Positions 61,549-64,000 of a DNA stretch of 64,000 nt are shown here, in pieces. The stretch spans positions 1-64,000 of the forward strand of contig NZ_SNWQ01000033.1 in the NCBI RefSeq assembly GCF_004361855.1. Direction: 5' to 3'. The notes under the pieces are model-generated. The model saw only the letters and a list, made by a program, of their open reading frames with translations, made no database searches and was not told the origin of the DNA. The first letter of the stretch is position 1; each line of letters begins with the position of its first letter. A program made the translations under genes and the position numbers. This DNA is from Kribbella caucasensis (GTDB lineage Bacteria > Actinomycetota > Actinomycetes > Propionibacteriales > Kribbellaceae).

Positions 61549-62112
61549 CTACGAAACGGGACGCCAGCCGGCCGGTGGGTCTTCGCCGGTCCGGCCGTCG
61601 ACGGCTTCGCGGAGCAGGTCTGCGTGTCCGGTGTGGCGACCGTATTCCTCGATCAGGTCGCAGACGAGGCGGCGCACACTGGCGTGCTGACCGTCGGGCC
61701 CGGAGATGTGAGCGAGCTGGTCGAGCCCGCCGTTGGCCAGGGCAGCGTCCAGTCGCGAACGTGACCGCTCGATCGCACCGTCCCAGAGCGCATAGAGCTG
61801 CTCGGGCGAGTCGTCGGCTGCGGAGCCGAACTCCCAGTCGTTGTCACCGGTCCACCCGAGCGCATCCCACGGCGCTCCGATCGGCTCGCCGCTCAGCTTC
61901 GCGGTGAACGTGTAGTCCTCCACCGAGGCCAGGTGCTTGAGCAATCCGCCGAGGGTGAGCGTGGATGCACCGATCCGGGCCTGCAATCCAGCCGAGTCGA
62001 GCGCGTCGGCCTTCCACCGAAACGTCGTCCGCAGCCGATCCAGCGCCCCGATCAGATGCTCCACCTCGTTGCCGGCCAGTGGCGGTTCCCAGGGGTAATC
62101 ACTGTCAGTCAT
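61549..62112 (-). CDS. DinB/DUF664 family protein
   Basis: 187 aa from the ATG at 62112. LIGALDRLRTTFRWKADALD, LGGLLKHLASVEDYTFTAKL and DLIEEYGRHTGHADLLREAV carry the three-His metal pattern of DinB-like four-helix bundles, often mycothiol-dependent transferases. Substrate unknown. Confidence 0.88.
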   Translation of the reverse strand: MTDSDYPWEPPLAGNEVEHLIGALDRLRTTFRWKADALDSAGLQARIGASTLTLGGLLKHLASVEDYTFTAKLSGEPIGAPWDALGWTGDNDWEFGSAADDSPEQLYALWDGAIERSRSRLDAALANGGLDQLAHISGPDGQHASVRRLVCDLIEEYGRHTGHADLLREAVDGRTGEDPPAGWRPVS

Positions 62113-62158
62113 GCCAGCACCGTAGCGTCCACCCCGGACGTTCTCCGTCCGCAATTGA

Positions 62159-62713
62159 TCAGTCGGCGAACGTGACCTCCTTCGTCTCCTGTACGCCGGT
62201 GGTGCGGCCGGGACCGTCGTGGTACTTCCAGTAGAGGTTGGTGTGCGCGATGACCAGATCCGGCGAGGGAGCACCGTACTCGCTGAGGTCTTCGGTCGTG
62301 TGCGCGTCGCCAACCAGCGTCACGTCGTACCCGCGCGTGAATGCCCCGTGGATCGTCGACCGGATGCACGCGTCGGTCTGCGCTCCGGCCACCACCAGCC
62401 GCCCGACACCGGCCTTCGCCAGCACGTCCTCCAGGTCGGTCTCCTCGAACGAGTCGCCGAACTTCTTGTGCACCACGGCATCGGACTCAAGCTGCGTCAA
62501 CTCAGGCACGTACTGCCAGGCGTCGGTGCCCTTCTCCATGTTGTCGTCGGAGTGCTGCACCCACACCACGGGCACACCCTCCCCACGAGCCTTGTCGACC
62601 AGTGAGCTGATGTTCCCAACCACCGCGTCCCGCTCGTACGCGCCGTCCACGACACCGTTCTGAACATCGATGATCACCAGCGCGGTGTTCGGCCGATCAG
62701 AAAACGTACTCAT
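62159..62713 (-). CDS. Isochorismatase-family hydrolase
   Basis: 184 aa from the ATG at 62713 (CTGGAGGGG before it). ALVIIDVQNGVVDGAY (Asp), VVHKKFGDSFEETDLEDVLA (Lys) and VVAGAQTDACIRSTIHGAFT (Cys) form the D-K-C triad. Cysteine hydrolase of unknown substrate. Confidence 0.92.
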   Translation of the reverse strand: MSTFSDRPNTALVIIDVQNGVVDGAYERDAVVGNISSLVDKARGEGVPVVWVQHSDDNMEKGTDAWQYVPELTQLESDAVVHKKFGDSFEETDLEDVLAKAGVGRLVVAGAQTDACIRSTIHGAFTRGYDVTLVGDAHTTEDLSEYGAPSPDLVIAHTNLYWKYHDGPGRTTGVQETKEVTFAD

Positions 62714-62791
62714 GACAATCCCCTCCAGAGGTCTCAACCAGCAGGGGACACGCTAACCACCCCCACCGACAATTCTCGATCAGCCGAGTCA

Positions 62792-63208
62792 TCACGGTGC
62801 GACGAGGAGGCAGAAGGGGTGGCCGGCTGGGTCGGCGAGGACGTACAGGGGTTCGCCGTCGTCGTCGGTGCGATCGAGGAGCAGTCTGGCGCCGAGTTCT
62901 TCGGCTCGCTGTCGATGGAGTTGGAGGGCTTCCAGGGTCGGAACGGCGAAGTCCAGGTGCATTTGCATCGGTACGTCGTGGGCGGGCCAGGTCGAGCGAG
63001 GAAGAGTACTCACCTGCTGAAACGCCAACTTCCGGCGTCCATCGTCATCGACCAGGACCAGCCAGTCGGCATCATCGGGAGTGCCGTCGGTCGGGGGCTC
63101 GTCACCAGGGCGGTATCGCAGTCCGAGCAACTCGCGGTAGAAGTCCGCCAGACCGCGCGCGTCTGTTGTGTCCAATGCGGTGTGCAACAGCTTCGGATAG
63201 ATCGACAT
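62792..63208 (-). CDS. VOC/glyoxalase-like protein
   Basis: 138 aa. LLHTALDTTDARGLADFYRE, QMHLDFAVPTLEALQLHRQR and YVLADPAGHPFCLLVAP. One VOC domain. Confidence 0.9.
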   Translation of the reverse strand: MSIYPKLLHTALDTTDARGLADFYRELLGLRYRPGDEPPTDGTPDDADWLVLVDDDGRRKLAFQQVSTLPRSTWPAHDVPMQMHLDFAVPTLEALQLHRQRAEELGARLLLDRTDDDGEPLYVLADPAGHPFCLLVAP

Positions 63209-63221
63209 CTGGCGCTCCAGG

Positions 63222-63911
63222 TCAGTGGTCGTCGCCGAGTCGGCCGGACTCGCGCAAGAAGGTGAGCACGGCCAGCACCCGTCGGTGGAGCTGGGACTCC
63301 TGGGCGAGATCCAGCTTGGTGAAGATCGAGTGCGCGTACTTCTCGACCGAGGACTCGGACAACGTGAGAGCTGCGGCGATTCCCTTGTTCGCCTTTCCCT
63401 GAGCCATCTCTCGCAGCACCTCGAGCTCTCTGGGCGCGAGCTGGGCCAGTGGCGAGTTCTCGTCCCGGGTCCTGTGTCTGAGCAGGGCCTCGACCACCGC
63501 CGGGTCGATCACGGAGCCGCCGGCAACTACTGCTCGAAGTGCTCTGACCAGCTCGTCGACTTCTCCCAGTCGGTCCTTGAGCAAGTAGGCGAGCCCGCCG
63601 GCTCCGTACTTGAGAAGCTCGGCCGCATACTCGGGATCTGCGTGCTGGGAGAGCACAACCACGCCGACCGGGGGATGATCCACACGGATCCGGTGGGCGG
63701 CCTCGATGCCTTCGAAACTGTGGCCGGGCGGCATTCGTAAGTCGGTGATCGCGGCGTCGGGGGAGAGCCTGCGAACAGCATCGAGCAGTTCCGTGGCCGT
63801 GCCGACGGCGGCCAGGACCTCGACTTCGCCAGAGTCTTCGAGCAGCTTGCGAGTCCCTTCCCGGACCAGATAGTGGTCCTCGGCGATCACCACGCGCAGG
63901 CGCTCAGACAT
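63222..63911 (-). CDS. NarL/LuxR-type response regulator
   Basis: 229 aa. Receiver: VVIAEDHYLVREG acidic pocket, phospho-acceptor Asp in DAAITDLRMP, Lys in LLKDRLGEVDELVRALRAVV. LuxR HTH: LAPRELEVLREMAQGKANKG, IAAALTLSESSVEKYAHSIF. It overlaps the end of the upstream sensor-kinase gene, so they form a two-component operon. Confidence 0.94.
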   Translation of the reverse strand: MSERLRVVIAEDHYLVREGTRKLLEDSGEVEVLAAVGTATELLDAVRRLSPDAAITDLRMPPGHSFEGIEAAHRIRVDHPPVGVVVLSQHADPEYAAELLKYGAGGLAYLLKDRLGEVDELVRALRAVVAGGSVIDPAVVEALLRHRTRDENSPLAQLAPRELEVLREMAQGKANKGIAAALTLSESSVEKYAHSIFTKLDLAQESQLHRRVLAVLTFLRESGRLGDDH

Positions 63912-64000
63912 GTGCTGCCTCGCGGATCGGTGCCGGCAGCGCGCAGCGGACAGTCGTCCCTCGGCCCGGTTCGCTTTCGAGGTGGAAGTGGCCGCCCAGG
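63904..64000 (-). CDS. Sensor histidine kinase, C-terminal end (partial)
   Basis: The last 31 codons: LGGHFHLESEPGRGTTVRCA then LPAPIREAAHV. GRGTTV is the end of a HATPase_c (G2-box) domain of NarX-like kinases. The gene continues beyond the window; its stop lies 5 bp inside the response-regulator gene. Confidence 0.85.
   Translation of the reverse strand, partial: LGGHFHLESEPGRGTTVRCALPAPIREAAHV

Overview
The window is GC-rich DNA from an actinobacterium. Long GC-rich frames, GTG and TTG starts, an HbhA-like fragment, DUF5753 and DUF6879 regulatory genes and sugar ABC operons without their own ATPase all fit. A Kribbella-like soil actinomycete is my best guess; no rRNA, tRNA or CRISPR array is visible to confirm it.

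The first 24 kb looks like an accessory, decaying region. It starts in a truncated IS3-type transposase, carries one apparently complete IS110 element (about 8.2-9.72 kb), and ends at a tyrosine-recombinase remnant (24.06-24.24 kb) and a very strong hairpin (24269-24311). Between these lie about 25 unrelated, mostly single genes on both strands: two alpha/beta hydrolases, a beta-propeller-like protein, a subtilase with a secreted partner, ABM-, DHFR-, DUF309-, MTH938-, ACT- and Lrp-ligand-domain proteins, and several hypotheticals. There are also many broken genes (zinc ribbon, metallophosphoesterase, methyltransferase tail, CBS protein, HbhA, Fe-S protein). Most genes or small gene groups are separated by a 25-50 bp repeat built on CGGCATG. 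Every copy I found has the same orientation whichever way the genes point, and I saw none after 22 kb. This gives the region a gene-cassette-like layout. At 21.7-23.7 kb a minus-strand DUF6879 / DUF5753-HTH locus has GGAGAAA operator-like sites.

From 24.3 kb the DNA is dense and operon-like. In order: a secreted M14 carboxypeptidase; trmO with a phosphoesterase; a PstS-like membrane protein; a dihydrolipoamide-dehydrogenase-like flavoprotein; an ECF metal transporter cbiM(N)-cbiQ-cbiO behind a Nur-like palindrome; a DUF998 protein; an SGNH hydrolase; an SRPBCC protein; a short UvrA paralogue lacking its second Walker A; and a MarR/SDR divergent pair sharing two operator palindromes. Two carbohydrate-uptake systems follow. 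The first is LacI regulator, lipoprotein and two permeases (40.8-45.1 kb). The second is a minus-strand operon of 2-hydroxyacid dehydrogenase, enolase-superfamily enzyme, lipoprotein, two permeases and a TIM-barrel isomerase (54.1-48.0 kb) with a divergent LysR gene.

The last 9 kb holds a PrmC-like methyltransferase, VOC proteins, a truncated HxlR regulator with its NAD(P)-binding neighbour, and a TetM/OtrA-type ribosomal protection protein. That protein is preceded by an overlapping 36-codon leader ORF and alternative stems that look like a translational attenuator. A second UMP kinase, GNAT, DinB-like and isochorismatase-fold enzymes, and a LuxR response regulator with the end of its sensor kinase close the window.
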